DNA of 64,000 nt from Chengkuizengella sp. SCS-71B (GTDB lineage Bacteria > Bacillota > Bacilli > Paenibacillales > KCTC-33759), in the NCBI RefSeq assembly GCF_040100845.1, contig NZ_JAZHSH010000001.1, positions 2,464,501 through 2,528,500 on the forward strand, given 5' to 3'. This document shows, in pieces, positions 9,154 through 18,477 of the stretch. Made by a program: the position numbers and the translations under genes. Positions within the stretch are counted from its first letter, which is position 1. Every line of letters begins with the position of its first letter. A model generated the notes under the pieces. That model was not told where the DNA came from, searched no databases, and saw only the letters and a list, made by a program, of their open reading frames with translations.

Positions 9154-10602
9154 TTAATAGGATTTTCCAAATACAACTGTATGTTTTGCAGGTTCTTCAC
9201 AAACCAAACACTTTCCTTTATGTTCTGTTACAACCGTAGGAATATTTCTACTTGTGGCACCTGTCTCCTCTTTCACTTGATGTTCGCAAACTTCAGACCC
9301 ACACCAACCTGCTAATACAAACCCTCTTTGTTTCTCCATAGTAGATTTCATTTCATCAATGGTTTCAACTGAACCAAAATGTGAGTCCATAAAACTTTTT
9401 GCATTATCGTACATCTGTTTTTGAATCCCATCTAGCATTTTAGATACTTCTTCATTAAGCTGATCTTGAGGTACAAACTTCTTTTCCCCAGAAATTCTAG
9501 ATACAAGAACAACTTGTCCTTTTTCCATATCACGAGGACCAAGTTCAATTCTAATTGGAACCCCTCTCATTTCATACTCATTGAACTTCCATCCTGGACT
9601 TTGATCTGTACGTGTATCTATGCGTACTCTTACACCAGCTTGTTTCAATCCATTCATTAATTCCAGACTTTTATTTGTAACTTCTTCTCTTTTGCTTGCT
9701 GGACCAATTGGAATCATGATGACTTGAGTTGGTGCAACTTTAGGAGGTACGGCTAACCCTTTGTCATCACCGTGGACCATAATCATTGCACCTATTAATC
9801 TTGTACTTACACCCCATGATGTCGTATAAGCATACTGTTGCTTATTATCACGATCTAAATATTGTATATCAAATGCTTTGGAAAAGTTAGTACCTAAATA
9901 GTGAGACGTGCCAGCTTGTACTGCTTTTCCATCTTTCATCATCGCTTCAATAGAAAAAGTATCTATAGCTCCAGCAAATTTTTCTGATGGGGTTTTCTGA
10001 CCTACAATTACTGGAATGCTTAAAAAGTCCTCTACAAATTCACGGTAAATATCTAACATTTGCATCGTTTCTGCTCTAGCTTCCTCTTCAGTTTCGTGAG
10101 CAGTATGCCCTTCCTGCCATAAAAACTCGCTCGTTCTTAAAAACGGAAGTGTACGTTTTTCCCAGCGAACAACATTCGCCCATTGATTAATTAATACAGG
10201 AAGATCTCTATAAGATTGGATCCATTTAGAATACATATGTCCGATCATCGTTTCTGAAGTTGGTCTGATCGCTAAACGCTCTTCTAATTGTTCTCCTGCA
10301 GCTTCTGTAACCCAAGGTAATTCTGGATTAAAACCTTCAACATGTTCTTTTTCTTTTTGAAAAAAGCTTTCAGGAATAAAAAGAGGAAAATATGCGTTTC
10401 GATGCCCGGTTTCTTTAAATTTAGAATCAAGCTCCTTTTGCATCATCTCCCAAATTTCAAACCCTTCAGGTTTAAAAACGATACAACCTCTGACTGGAGA
10501 ATAATCCATTAAATCTGCTTTTTTAATCACATCAATGTACCATCTAGAAAAATCCTCTTGTTGAGGCGTAATTTCTCTCACCATTTTTTTGTCCTTAGAC
10601 AT
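9154..10602 (-). CDS. proS: Prolyl-tRNA synthetase, short archaeal/eukaryote-type form
   Basis: ProRS charges tRNA-Pro with proline. The 482-aa class II enzyme shows motif 2 (VNVVRWEKR-like: WANVVRWEKRTLPFLRTSEFLWQEGH) and motif 3 (MRGVPIRIELGPRDMEKGQV), and has a Cys-bearing C-terminal zinc-domain-like tail. It lacks the large editing insertion of the usual bacterial ProRS (about 565 aa in B. subtilis), and the sequence is of the archaeal/eukaryote-like type 3 family. It nevertheless occupies the canonical rseP-proS-polC slot. The ATG follows AGGAGGTCTATT. The gene lies 17 bases after rseP, so it is probably in the same operon. Confidence 0.96.
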   Translation of the reverse strand: MSKDKKMVREITPQQEDFSRWYIDVIKKADLMDYSPVRGCIVFKPEGFEIWEMMQKELDSKFKETGHRNAYFPLFIPESFFQKEKEHVEGFNPELPWVTEAAGEQLEERLAIRPTSETMIGHMYSKWIQSYRDLPVLINQWANVVRWEKRTLPFLRTSEFLWQEGHTAHETEEEARAETMQMLDIYREFVEDFLSIPVIVGQKTPSEKFAGAIDTFSIEAMMKDGKAVQAGTSHYLGTNFSKAFDIQYLDRDNKQQYAYTTSWGVSTRLIGAMIMVHGDDKGLAVPPKVAPTQVIMIPIGPASKREEVTNKSLELMNGLKQAGVRVRIDTRTDQSPGWKFNEYEMRGVPIRIELGPRDMEKGQVVLVSRISGEKKFVPQDQLNEEVSKMLDGIQKQMYDNAKSFMDSHFGSVETIDEMKSTMEKQRGFVLAGWCGSEVCEHQVKEETGATSRNIPTVVTEHKGKCLVCEEPAKHTVVFGKSY

Positions 10603-10619
10603 AATAGACCTCCTGAATA

Positions 10620-11894
10620 TTATCCTTTAAACAATCTTAATATATCATTATAAGTAACTGCAATCATAAGTAACATTAGTACAGCGAAACCTATAAAGTG
10701 AACCATACTCTCTCGATTTGGATCGACAGGTTTTCCCCGCACAGCTTCAATTCCGAAAAACATTAACCGGCTTCCGTCTAAAGCTGGAAATGGAAGTAAA
10801 TTGAATATCCCTAAATATAAACTAATCATGGCCACAAATCCCACTAAGGTATCTACACCATAACTAACCGCTTCACCAGTCATTTCAGTAATACGTATAG
10901 GTCCCCCTAAATCATCTAATGAAAATTGTAACGTAACCAACATTTTCAAACTAATGAATATTTGTTCCGTAACGTTCCACATCGTTTTAGAAGCAAAAGT
11001 TACACCTTCAATAATAGAATCAGGGTTTCTTTTCTCTAACTGAAGAGATATCCCTACTCTGCCACTTCCAGTGTCATCAGCTTTTGGTGTCACCTGAAGT
11101 TGAATATCAGACTGATCACGAGATACAATCCAATTCATAGGTTGATCTGCTGATTCTGAGATAAGCGCGAGCAATTTCTCATTATCATCAACCCCAATCT
11201 TGTGTCCGTTTACTTCAATAATGATGTCTCTTGCTTGTAAACCACCCATTTCAGCAGGAGAGTCATTTGTCACTTTACCTACTTGCCAATGAGTTGGGTT
11301 ATCAACCGTAATTCCACTCATATATATAAAAGCGATAAATAAGAAAAAAGCAAGAATAAAATTCATAACGGGCCCAGCCACAATGACAAGTGCTCTTTGG
11401 GCAATCGTTTTACTCCCAAACTGTCGATCCCAAGGGGCAATTTGAGTTTCTTTCCCTTTTGTCTCCATCATTGCTTTTTCATGTACATCTAAATCTTGCA
11501 ATTCACCATCAACATCTAATTTAATATTTAATTTATGCTCAAGATCAATACTATCAACAGTCCCTAGAATCACATCCGTTCTTTGATCTAATTGATCTAA
11601 ATAAATGTGAGTTACCTTTTCATTTTCTATTTTAACTGCAATAGTTTGGCCTGGGTTAATTTGAACGATCTCTGGATCTTCTCCAGCCATTCGTACATAA
11701 CCACCCATCGGTAATAAACGAAATGTATAACGAGTTTCATTTCTTTTTATTGATAATAACTTTGGACCAAATCCGATTGCAAATTCTCTGACTAAAATAC
11801 CTACTCGTTTAGCAAAGTAAAAATGCCCCCATTCATGAATACCCACTAATAAAAAGAACATGAGAAGAGCGATAATAATCACTTCTACAGTCAA
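10620..11894 (-). CDS. rseP: Site-2 intramembrane zinc metalloprotease RseP/RasP
   Basis: RseP cleaves anti-sigma factors and remnant signal peptides inside the membrane. The product has the HEWGH zinc motif in its first membrane segment, a PDZ domain in the middle (VTNDSPAEMGGLQARDIIIEVNG), the FPALDGSRL motif that supplies the third zinc ligand, and a C-terminal membrane segment. I start it at TTG 11892-11894 because GGGAGGGA lies six bases upstream; this gives 424 aa, the normal length. The open frame extends 13 codons upstream through the ribosome-binding site and yields an implausible Cys-rich leader. Gene order dxr-rseP-proS-polC is the Bacillales norm. Confidence 0.96.
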   Translation of the reverse strand: MTVEVIIIALLMFFLLVGIHEWGHFYFAKRVGILVREFAIGFGPKLLSIKRNETRYTFRLLPMGGYVRMAGEDPEIVQINPGQTIAVKIENEKVTHIYLDQLDQRTDVILGTVDSIDLEHKLNIKLDVDGELQDLDVHEKAMMETKGKETQIAPWDRQFGSKTIAQRALVIVAGPVMNFILAFFLFIAFIYMSGITVDNPTHWQVGKVTNDSPAEMGGLQARDIIIEVNGHKIGVDDNEKLLALISESADQPMNWIVSRDQSDIQLQVTPKADDTGSGRVGISLQLEKRNPDSIIEGVTFASKTMWNVTEQIFISLKMLVTLQFSLDDLGGPIRITEMTGEAVSYGVDTLVGFVAMISLYLGIFNLLPFPALDGSRLMFFGIEAVRGKPVDPNRESMVHFIGFAVLMLLMIAVTYNDILRLFKG

Positions 11895-12000
11895 TAAATT
11901 TCCCTCCCAATTTCCACTAGAACAACAACTCATTTAAGTGATGTCTAGCTCATTATCCTACAATCATTTTATTAATCTTTTATAAACAGTATGTCCTAAG

Positions 12001-12028
12001 ATTATCATGATTGCAAATGGAAAAACAA
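12001..12028 (-). promoter_or_regulatory. Candidate promoter upstream of rseP
   Basis: On the minus strand TTGTTT (12023-12028) is followed after 16 bases by GATAAT (12001-12006). The match is moderate. It overlaps the T-run of the hairpin after dxr, so it could restart transcription for rseP-proS-polC. Confidence 0.35.
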
Positions 12029-12050
12029 GTTGTTAGCAATTGCAGCTAAC
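12021..12050 (-). terminator. Weak terminator-like hairpin at the end of dxr
   Basis: GTTAGC pairs with GCTAAC (12045-12050 and 12032-12037) around a 7-base loop, followed on the minus strand by AACTTGTTTTT. The stem overlaps the dxr stop codon. The stem is short and the T-run is offset, so termination would be partial at best. Confidence 0.4.
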
Positions 12051-13200
12051 TAGAGGAAGGAACGTTATGCGCACTTTCTCTAGCCCATTTATCTATTTCC
12101 AATAGTTCGTCTAGTTGTGGAAATGCCGTTACATCATGTTTTTCTAATACATGATGTATTATTTTTTCAATGTGTAAAAATTCAATCTCACCATTTAAAA
12201 ACCTAGAAACTGCAACTTCATTAGCCGCATTAAAAACAGTAGTCGCTGACCCACCTAATTTTCCACAATCAAAAGCCATTTTTAAACAAGGAAATCGATG
12301 ATAGTCCATTTGTTTAAAATTCAGTCTGCCAAGCAGTGTTAAATCCAACGGTTCCGTTGAATTTTTTAATCTTCTTGGGTAAGTTAATGCATATTGAATA
12401 GGCACTCTCATATCAGGATTACCTAACTGCGCAATAACACTACGATCATTAAACTCTACAAAAGAATGTATGATGCTTTCAGGATGGATCACTACATCAA
12501 TTTTTTCGTATCCAATATCAAATAGCCAATGCGCTTCAATTACCTCTAAACCTTTGTTAACCATAGTCGCAGAATCAATTGTAATTTTAGCACCCATAGA
12601 CCAATTAGGGTGTGATAAAGCTTCTTCTACAGTTACACCAACCAATTCTTCCCTTGATCTATCTCGGAAAGAACCACCCGAAGCAGTCAAAGTGACTTTC
12701 GATATTTCAGAGTGAGATTCTCCATTTAAACACTGGAAAATTGCAGAATGCTCGCTGTCTATAGGAAGTAAATCTACTTCGTGTTTATGAGTTAATTGTT
12801 TAATAATATGTCCCGCAGTGACAAGAGTTTCCTTATTAGCTAAACCAATATGTTTACCAGCCTCAATAGCACTTATTGTTGGTTTTAACCCCTTGCTGCC
12901 AACCAGTGCATTGACTATAAACGAGGCGTCAGTGTTGGCTGCAACTTCAATTAAACCTTCATCACCATAAAACACATCAATAGAAGAAGAAATGAGGGGT
13001 TTTAATTGCTCAGCTATAGATTTCGTAGCAACTGAAACTTTTTTAGGATGGTATGTATTTATTTGTTCTACAAAAAGAGGTAAGTTAGAACCTGCAGCCA
13101 AACTTTCAATAATGAAATCTTCTCTATGCATAGAAATAACATCTAACGTTTGAGTCCCAATGGAACCAGTAGAGCCTAGTATTGATACATGTTTACTCAA
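12046..13200 (-). CDS. dxr: 1-deoxy-D-xylulose 5-phosphate reductoisomerase
   Basis: Dxr converts DXP to MEP with NADPH, the committed step of the MEP isoprenoid pathway. The 384-aa product has the N-terminal NADPH-binding GSTGSIGTQTLDV, the LANKETLVTAG stretch, the metal-binding segment LLPIDSEHSAIFQCL, the flexible-loop region LTASGGSFRD and HPNWSMGAKITIDSATMVNKGLE. Length is normal. It starts at TTG behind GAGGTG. It follows cdsA by 22 bases and is part of uppS-cdsA-dxr-rseP, whose first two products act in isoprenoid-carrier and phospholipid synthesis. Confidence 0.97.
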   Translation of the reverse strand: MSKHVSILGSTGSIGTQTLDVISMHREDFIIESLAAGSNLPLFVEQINTYHPKKVSVATKSIAEQLKPLISSSIDVFYGDEGLIEVAANTDASFIVNALVGSKGLKPTISAIEAGKHIGLANKETLVTAGHIIKQLTHKHEVDLLPIDSEHSAIFQCLNGESHSEISKVTLTASGGSFRDRSREELVGVTVEEALSHPNWSMGAKITIDSATMVNKGLEVIEAHWLFDIGYEKIDVVIHPESIIHSFVEFNDRSVIAQLGNPDMRVPIQYALTYPRRLKNSTEPLDLTLLGRLNFKQMDYHRFPCLKMAFDCGKLGGSATTVFNAANEVAVSRFLNGEIEFLHIEKIIHHVLEKHDVTAFPQLDELLEIDKWARESAHNVPSSS

Positions 13201-13222
13201 AAAAACACCTCACAAATCGCTG

Positions 13223-14017
13223 CTATAAAATATGGAATAAATGAAGTAATGGGAATACAATGATCCAGCTATCACAGCGGTCAAGAATCCCACCATGTCC
13301 AGGTAATATAGTTCCAGAATCCTTAACATCATAAACACGTTTATATGCGGATTGAATAAGGTCACCTAACTGTGAAAAAATAGAAATTACAATAGCAAGT
13401 ATGATCCCTTGTTTTAGTTCCAATAAATCTGGACTTAAAATTGAAAAAATAATCGCAGCAGTCAATGTAATAAGAATTCCACCAATAGATCCCTCAATCG
13501 TTTTCTTAGGGCTTATTGAAGGCCACAAAGGATGTTTTCCAAAGGCTAATCCAGAGAAATAAGCTCCTGCGTCAGTTAACCAAATGGAAATAAATATAAA
13601 TAATGCCCAAAAGAGCCCATCTTCTATAAATAATGTGAGCGCCATATAATGAAATCCGAATCCGATATAAATAGCACCTAGAAAAAGAAGAGATATTTTT
13701 TTAATATCCTGCTTATTTTTTGAAAATACTGAAGCGAGTAAAAACATCAACAGCATTCCCCAAATGACCGTATATAAAGCAAGTGAGTCAAATAATGTTA
13801 TGCCCATTTCTGACCATGGTAAAACTAAATAAATAACAAAAACAAACCCTAAAACAGATGAAAATTGCCGCACCTTATTTTGAGTTATTCTTACGTATTC
13901 GAAATAGCCTATTAATGATAATAACAACATAAACATAGCGAACCATATATGTCCTAAAAATAGAAAGAACATAAATAGTGCTAATGCTAATACACCTGTT
14001 ACAATTCTTTGTATCAA
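13223..14017 (-). CDS. cdsA: Phosphatidate cytidylyltransferase (CDP-diglyceride synthase)
   Basis: CdsA makes CDP-diacylglycerol from phosphatidic acid and CTP, the branch point of phospholipid synthesis. The 264-aa product is almost entirely hydrophobic, with about seven to eight membrane segments. It carries the family signature near the C-terminus: SPKKTIEGSIGG, then GDLIQSAYKR and PGHGGILDRCDS with its conserved acidic residues. The start is TTG behind GGAGGGAG. It lies 21 bases after uppS. One residue differs from the usual LDRFDS (Cys instead of Phe), which is unlikely to affect catalysis. Confidence 0.96.
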   Translation of the reverse strand: MIQRIVTGVLALALFMFFLFLGHIWFAMFMLLLSLIGYFEYVRITQNKVRQFSSVLGFVFVIYLVLPWSEMGITLFDSLALYTVIWGMLLMFLLASVFSKNKQDIKKISLLFLGAIYIGFGFHYMALTLFIEDGLFWALFIFISIWLTDAGAYFSGLAFGKHPLWPSISPKKTIEGSIGGILITLTAAIIFSILSPDLLELKQGIILAIVISIFSQLGDLIQSAYKRVYDVKDSGTILPGHGGILDRCDSWIIVFPLLHLFHIL

Positions 14018-14038
14018 AGAACTCCCTCCACTTGTGAA

Positions 14039-14815
14039 TTATAATCCACCGTATCTTCTAGCTCGATTTTGATATTCAACTATCGCTTTTACAAATTGAT
14101 CTTCATCAAATTCAGGCCAGTATGCATCAGTAAACCACAATTCTGAATAGGCTAATTGCCAAAGCATAAAATTACTGATTCGCAATTCACCACTTGTACG
14201 TATTAATAAATCAGGATCAGGTAAACCAGATGTATGTAAAAATGAAGAAAAAGTTTCCTCTGTTATTTCCTTTTCATTTACTTCACCTAAATGAATGGCA
14301 TGGATTAAACGATTGAAACCTTGCAAGATTTCATTTCTGCTGCCATAATTCAAAGCAAAATTCAGTATAAGACCAGTATTGTATTTTGTTAATTCTATCG
14401 CTTTTTCAATGGATTTTAAAGTATAATCAGGTAATCCTTCTTTATTGCCGATCATTTTAATTTGTATATTATTTTCAATTAGTTCATCTATCATCATAGG
14501 AAAAAATTCTTCTGGAAGTTTCATTAAGAAATCAACTTCATCTTTGGGTCGCTTCCAATTTTCCGTTGAAAAAGCATATAATGTTAACACATCAATCCCC
14601 ATGTTATTAGCTGCAATCGTAATAGATCTCACATTTTTCATGCCAGCATGATGACCCATTACTCTTGGCAGTCCTTGTTTCTTAGCCCATCTTCCATTCC
14701 CATCCATAATAATAGCTACATGTTTAGGAATATTTTTATGATTCATATCTGACTGAAAATTGCTTTGTTTCGTATCTTTGTTTCCAAACCATTTTTTTAA
14801 TCGTCTAAACATCAT
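14039..14815 (-). CDS. uppS: Undecaprenyl diphosphate synthase (isoprenyl transferase)
   Basis: UppS makes the C55 lipid carrier used for peptidoglycan and teichoic acids. The 258-aa product shows the substrate-binding HVAIIMDGNGRWAKKQG, with the catalytic Asp in MDGNG, then YAFSTENWKRP and the C-terminal RTSGELRISNFMLWQ with LWFTDAYWPEF. I start at ATG 14813-14815, five bases after GGAGG; the open frame extends four codons upstream through the ribosome-binding site. The first 30 residues are basic and poorly conserved, as in relatives. It heads uppS-cdsA-dxr. Confidence 0.97.
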   Translation of the reverse strand: MMFRRLKKWFGNKDTKQSNFQSDMNHKNIPKHVAIIMDGNGRWAKKQGLPRVMGHHAGMKNVRSITIAANNMGIDVLTLYAFSTENWKRPKDEVDFLMKLPEEFFPMMIDELIENNIQIKMIGNKEGLPDYTLKSIEKAIELTKYNTGLILNFALNYGSRNEILQGFNRLIHAIHLGEVNEKEITEETFSSFLHTSGLPDPDLLIRTSGELRISNFMLWQLAYSELWFTDAYWPEFDEDQFVKAIVEYQNRARRYGGL

Positions 14816-14850
14816 TTTTTCCTCCAAAAAAAGGAATTCTGATTAAATGA

Positions 14851-14895
14851 AAACCCCACCATATAGGAGGGATTTGATATCATAACATCATGATA

Positions 14896-14896
<1 letters not shown>
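14851..14896 (-). repeat. Two small hairpins between frr and uppS
   Basis: The first is ATATCAT / ATGATAT (14877-14883 and 14890-14896), a 7-bp stem overlapping the frr stop. The second is a CCC-TCC / GGT-GGG stem with one mismatch, followed on the minus strand by GTTTTCATTT (near 14851-14873), a weak terminator shape. Partial termination after frr is plausible but unproven. Confidence 0.4.
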
Positions 14897-16232
<1,336 letters not shown>

Positions 16233-16249
16233 CTATTATAAATAATCTT

Positions 16250-16276
16250 GAAAAAAGAAGGAACACGAAGTGTTCC
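16250..16276 (-). terminator. Rho-independent terminator after tsf
   Basis: GGAACAC pairs with GTGTTCC (16260-16266 and 16270-16276) around a 3-base loop; on the minus strand TTCTTTTTTC follows. It closes the rpsB-tsf unit. A TATAAT lies shortly downstream (about 16240) and may serve pyrH, though I found no good -35 for it. Confidence 0.85.
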
Positions 16277-16292
16277 AACTTATATCAGCATA

Positions 16293-16943
16293 TTAATTTT
16301 TCATTTGAGCCTTTACTTCTTCTGCAAAGTTTTCTTCTTTTTTCTCTAAACCTTCACCAAGTTCAAATCTAACAAATCTACGAATTGAAATATTCTCACC
16401 AATTGTTCCTACTTTTTCATTTACCAAATCAGCAATTGTTTTGTCTGGATCCTTAATAAATTGTTGTTCTAACAAGCAATACTCTTCATAGTACTTGCTA
16501 AGGCGACCCTCAACCATTTTCTCAACAATGTTTGCTGGTTTCCCTTCATTAAGCGCTTGATTTTTAAGCACTTCACGTTCTCTATCTAAATCTTCCTGAG
16601 ATACCTCTTCACGGCTTACATAAGATGGATTTGATGCTGCAATGTGCATTGCGATATCTTTAACAAATGCTTTAAAATCATCTGTTAATGCAACAAAATC
16701 TGTTTCACAGTTCACTTCAACAAGCACGCCAATCTTTCCACCTGCATGTATGTAAGATTCTACAACACCTTCTGATGCAACACGTCCCGCTTTTTTAGCA
16801 GCAGCAGATAAACCTTTCTCTCTTAATATATCCATCGCCTTTTGAATATCACCATTTGCTTCATCAAGTGCTTTTTTACAATCAAGCATTCCCGCACCTG
16901 TTTTTTCACGTAATTCTTTAACACTTGCCGCTGAAATAGCCAT
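16293..16943 (-). CDS. tsf: Elongation factor Ts, short form
   Basis: EF-Ts exchanges nucleotide on EF-Tu. The product starts [26 protein letters not shown]-like (UBA-type N-terminal domain, residues 1-50) and includes the EF-Tu contact region [22 protein letters not shown] start at ATG 16941-16943 behind AGGAGG, giving 216 aa; the open frame extends 30 codons upstream without support. At 216 aa it is much shorter than the 293 aa of B. subtilis EF-Ts, because part of the C-terminal core is missing. The short form is known in other lineages such as Paenibacillus, so this is a natural variant, not a truncation. Confidence 0.97.
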   Translation of the reverse strand: MAISAASVKELREKTGAGMLDCKKALDEANGDIQKAMDILREKGLSAAAKKAGRVASEGVVESYIHAGGKIGVLVEVNCETDFVALTDDFKAFVKDIAMHIAASNPSYVSREEVSQEDLDREREVLKNQALNEGKPANIVEKMVEGRLSKYYEEYCLLEQQFIKDPDKTIADLVNEKVGTIGENISIRRFVRFELGEGLEKKEENFAEEVKAQMKN

Positions 16944-17001
16944 AAAAAGACCTCCTATGTTCTTTTGTAAAATGAGATGGAAGGCAATCCTTCCGTTCCT
17001 T

Positions 17002-17039
17002 AAAAAAAAGGGGATGATGGATATGCCCATCAACCCATC
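17002..17039 (-). terminator. Hairpin with T-run between rpsB and tsf (attenuator-like)
   Basis: On the minus strand GGGTTGATGGG pairs imperfectly with CCATCATCCC around CATAT, followed by a run of eight T. It stands between two genes usually co-transcribed, so it may reduce tsf transcription relative to rpsB rather than end the unit. Confidence 0.65.
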
Positions 17040-17065
17040 TTTCGTTTTATCAATATATTTTCAGA

Positions 17066-17770
17066 TTAAGCAGTCGTTGATGTTTCTTCACCTTGATGTG
17101 CTTCAACTACAGCATCTGCCATTTTAGCAGTGATTAATTTTACTGCTCTTATTGCATCGTCATTACCAGGAATAACGTAATCTACTTCATCAGGGTCACA
17201 GTTTGTATCAACAATTGATACAATTGGAATACCTAATTTTTTAGCTTCTGCCACAGCAATACGTTCTTTTCTTGGGTCGATAATAAACAATGCGCTCGGA
17301 AGTTTCTTCATGTGTTTAATGCCACCTAAGAATTTTTCCAAACGAGCCTTTTCTTTGTTTAATAAGATAACTTCTTTTTTAGGTAAGACTTCAAATGTAC
17401 CGTCTTCTTCCATTTTCTCTAATTCATGCAAACGATTAACACGTTTTTGTATTGTTTCAAAGTTAGTTAATGTTCCACCTAACCATCTCTGATTAATGTA
17501 GTACATACCACTGCGCTCTGCTTCATCTTTAACTGAATCCTGAGCTTGTTTTTTTGTACCTACAAAAAGAACTGTTCCATTGTCTGCTGCAATAGATTTA
17601 ATGAAGTTATAAGCTTCCTCAACCTTTTTTACAGTTTTTTGTAAATCAATAATGTAAATTCCGTTTCTTTCGGTGAAGATGTAACGATCCATCTTAGGAT
17701 TCCAACGACGAGTTTGATGCCCGAAGTGAACCCCAGCTTCTAATAGCTGTTTCATGGAGATTACTGCCAT
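17066..17770 (-). CDS. rpsB: 30S ribosomal protein S2
   Basis: S2 binds the 30S shoulder late in assembly. The 234-aa product shows the S2 signatures [22 protein letters not shown] and, near the C-terminus, the conserved stretch [28 protein letters not shown]-like (seen as [15 protein letters not shown]). The ATG at 17768-17770 follows GAGGAGGTG; the ORF extends two codons further to a GTG inside the ribosome-binding site. A near-consensus promoter and a structured leader precede it, and tsf follows. Confidence 0.98.
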   Translation of the reverse strand: MAVISMKQLLEAGVHFGHQTRRWNPKMDRYIFTERNGIYIIDLQKTVKKVEEAYNFIKSIAADNGTVLFVGTKKQAQDSVKDEAERSGMYYINQRWLGGTLTNFETIQKRVNRLHELEKMEEDGTFEVLPKKEVILLNKEKARLEKFLGGIKHMKKLPSALFIIDPRKERIAVAEAKKLGIPIVSIVDTNCDPDEVDYVIPGNDDAIRAVKLITAKMADAVVEAHQGEETSTTA

Positions 17771-17867
17771 CCTCACACACCTCCTCTAAATTGGTTTTTT
17801 AGTTTCCTCCGCCAATCTCATTTTCTTATAAGACTTTCATCTAGAAAGCACCCTTGATAAGAATTAA

Positions 17868-17892
17868 TTGACGTGTGTATTAACACCGTCAA
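17868..17892 (-). promoter_or_regulatory. Hairpin in the rpsB leader
   Basis: TTGACG (on either strand) pairs with CGTCAA at 17868-17873 and 17887-17892, extended inward by GTG/CAC with one bulged A. It begins within a few bases of the predicted start site of the rpsB transcript. Structured rpsB leaders used for S2 autoregulation are known in bacteria; that role here is inference. Confidence 0.5.
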
Positions 17893-17894
17893 CT

Positions 17895-17923
17895 AATATA
17901 CCATAACTGGCTTTCTTATGCAA
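17895..17923 (-). promoter_or_regulatory. SigA-type promoter of rpsB-tsf
   Basis: On the minus strand TTGCAT (17918-17923), a 17-base spacer and TATATT (17895-17900). The predicted leader is about 120 bases long and contains the hairpin at 17868-17892. Confidence 0.7.
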
Positions 17924-17943
17924 CAAAATACTGGTTTAAACTC

Positions 17944-17979
17944 AAAAAACCATCCTAATAATTTTTACGCAGGACGGTT
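17944..17979 (-). terminator. Terminator at the end of the fla/che cluster
   Basis: On the minus strand AACCGTCCT pairs with AGGATGGTT (9 pairs, one G-U) around a 14-base loop, followed by further T residues (run at 17944-17949). It lies between the last fla/che gene and the rpsB promoter. Confidence 0.8.
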
Positions 17980-17992
17980 TGTCTTTGACGAT

Positions 17993-18011
17993 GTTTAAGC
18001 TTTGCTTAAAC
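17993..18011 (-). repeat. Perfect 8-bp hairpin just after the last fla/che gene
   Basis: GTTTAAGC and GCTTAAAC around a 3-base loop, four bases beyond the stop codon of the MltG-like gene. It has no U-tract. Together with the terminator at 17944-17979 it may protect the 3' end of the long flagellar transcript. Confidence 0.6.
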
Positions 18012-18015
18012 GAGT

Positions 18016-18477
18016 TCACTCAGTTATTTTGGTTATAATATCAGTTAGATCGGGTGTGTTTTCAAATATGTAATATCCTTTTTTTATTTTACGATGGAGA
18101 TTTAACTCCGTCATCGTCGCCTCGAATTCGTCTATCTCAGAAATAAGATTTAATTTGAATAAAATAATACCAACATCACTAGAATTCATTCCTTCTTGTA
18201 TTAGAAAGGCTTTAGTTGCAACCGGATTAGTTTTCTTACCGTTACCTTTTAACATTTCATCTATTTTTGCATTAAGTTGTTCTTGAGAAAACCTAATTTC
18301 ATTGCTTGGGTATATATTGTAGTTTAGTTCATTTGCTATTTCCTTTAATTTACTCACATCGATTTCTTCATCCCTATCAATAGCATCTGTAACTGTAAAA
18401 GTGTTAAACAATAACAGGAGCGCCGTAATAACCATTCCAAATCCAAATCCATAATAAAATGTTTTATGCCTCAGCAC
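18016..18477 (-). CDS. Membrane-anchored MltG/YceG-like (LysM-like region) protein without catalytic domain
   Basis: This 153-aa protein has one N-terminal membrane segment (about 8-32) and a soluble part outside. Residues from about 85 to 150 (AFLIQEGMNSSDVGIILFKLNLIS, then KIKKGYYIFENTPDLTDIITKI) resemble the LysM-like N-terminal region of MltG/YceG lytic transglycosylases. The catalytic domain of MltG, with its key Glu, is absent. The start is GTG behind GGAGGG, overlapping the previous gene by 14 bases. As the last gene of the sigD end of the fla/che cluster, a role in wall passage or placement of flagella is possible but purely inferred. Confidence 0.7.
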   Translation of the reverse strand: MLRHKTFYYGFGFGMVITALLLLFNTFTVTDAIDRDEEIDVSKLKEIANELNYNIYPSNEIRFSQEQLNAKIDEMLKGNGKKTNPVATKAFLIQEGMNSSDVGIILFKLNLISEIDEFEATMTELNLHRKIKKGYYIFENTPDLTDIITKITE

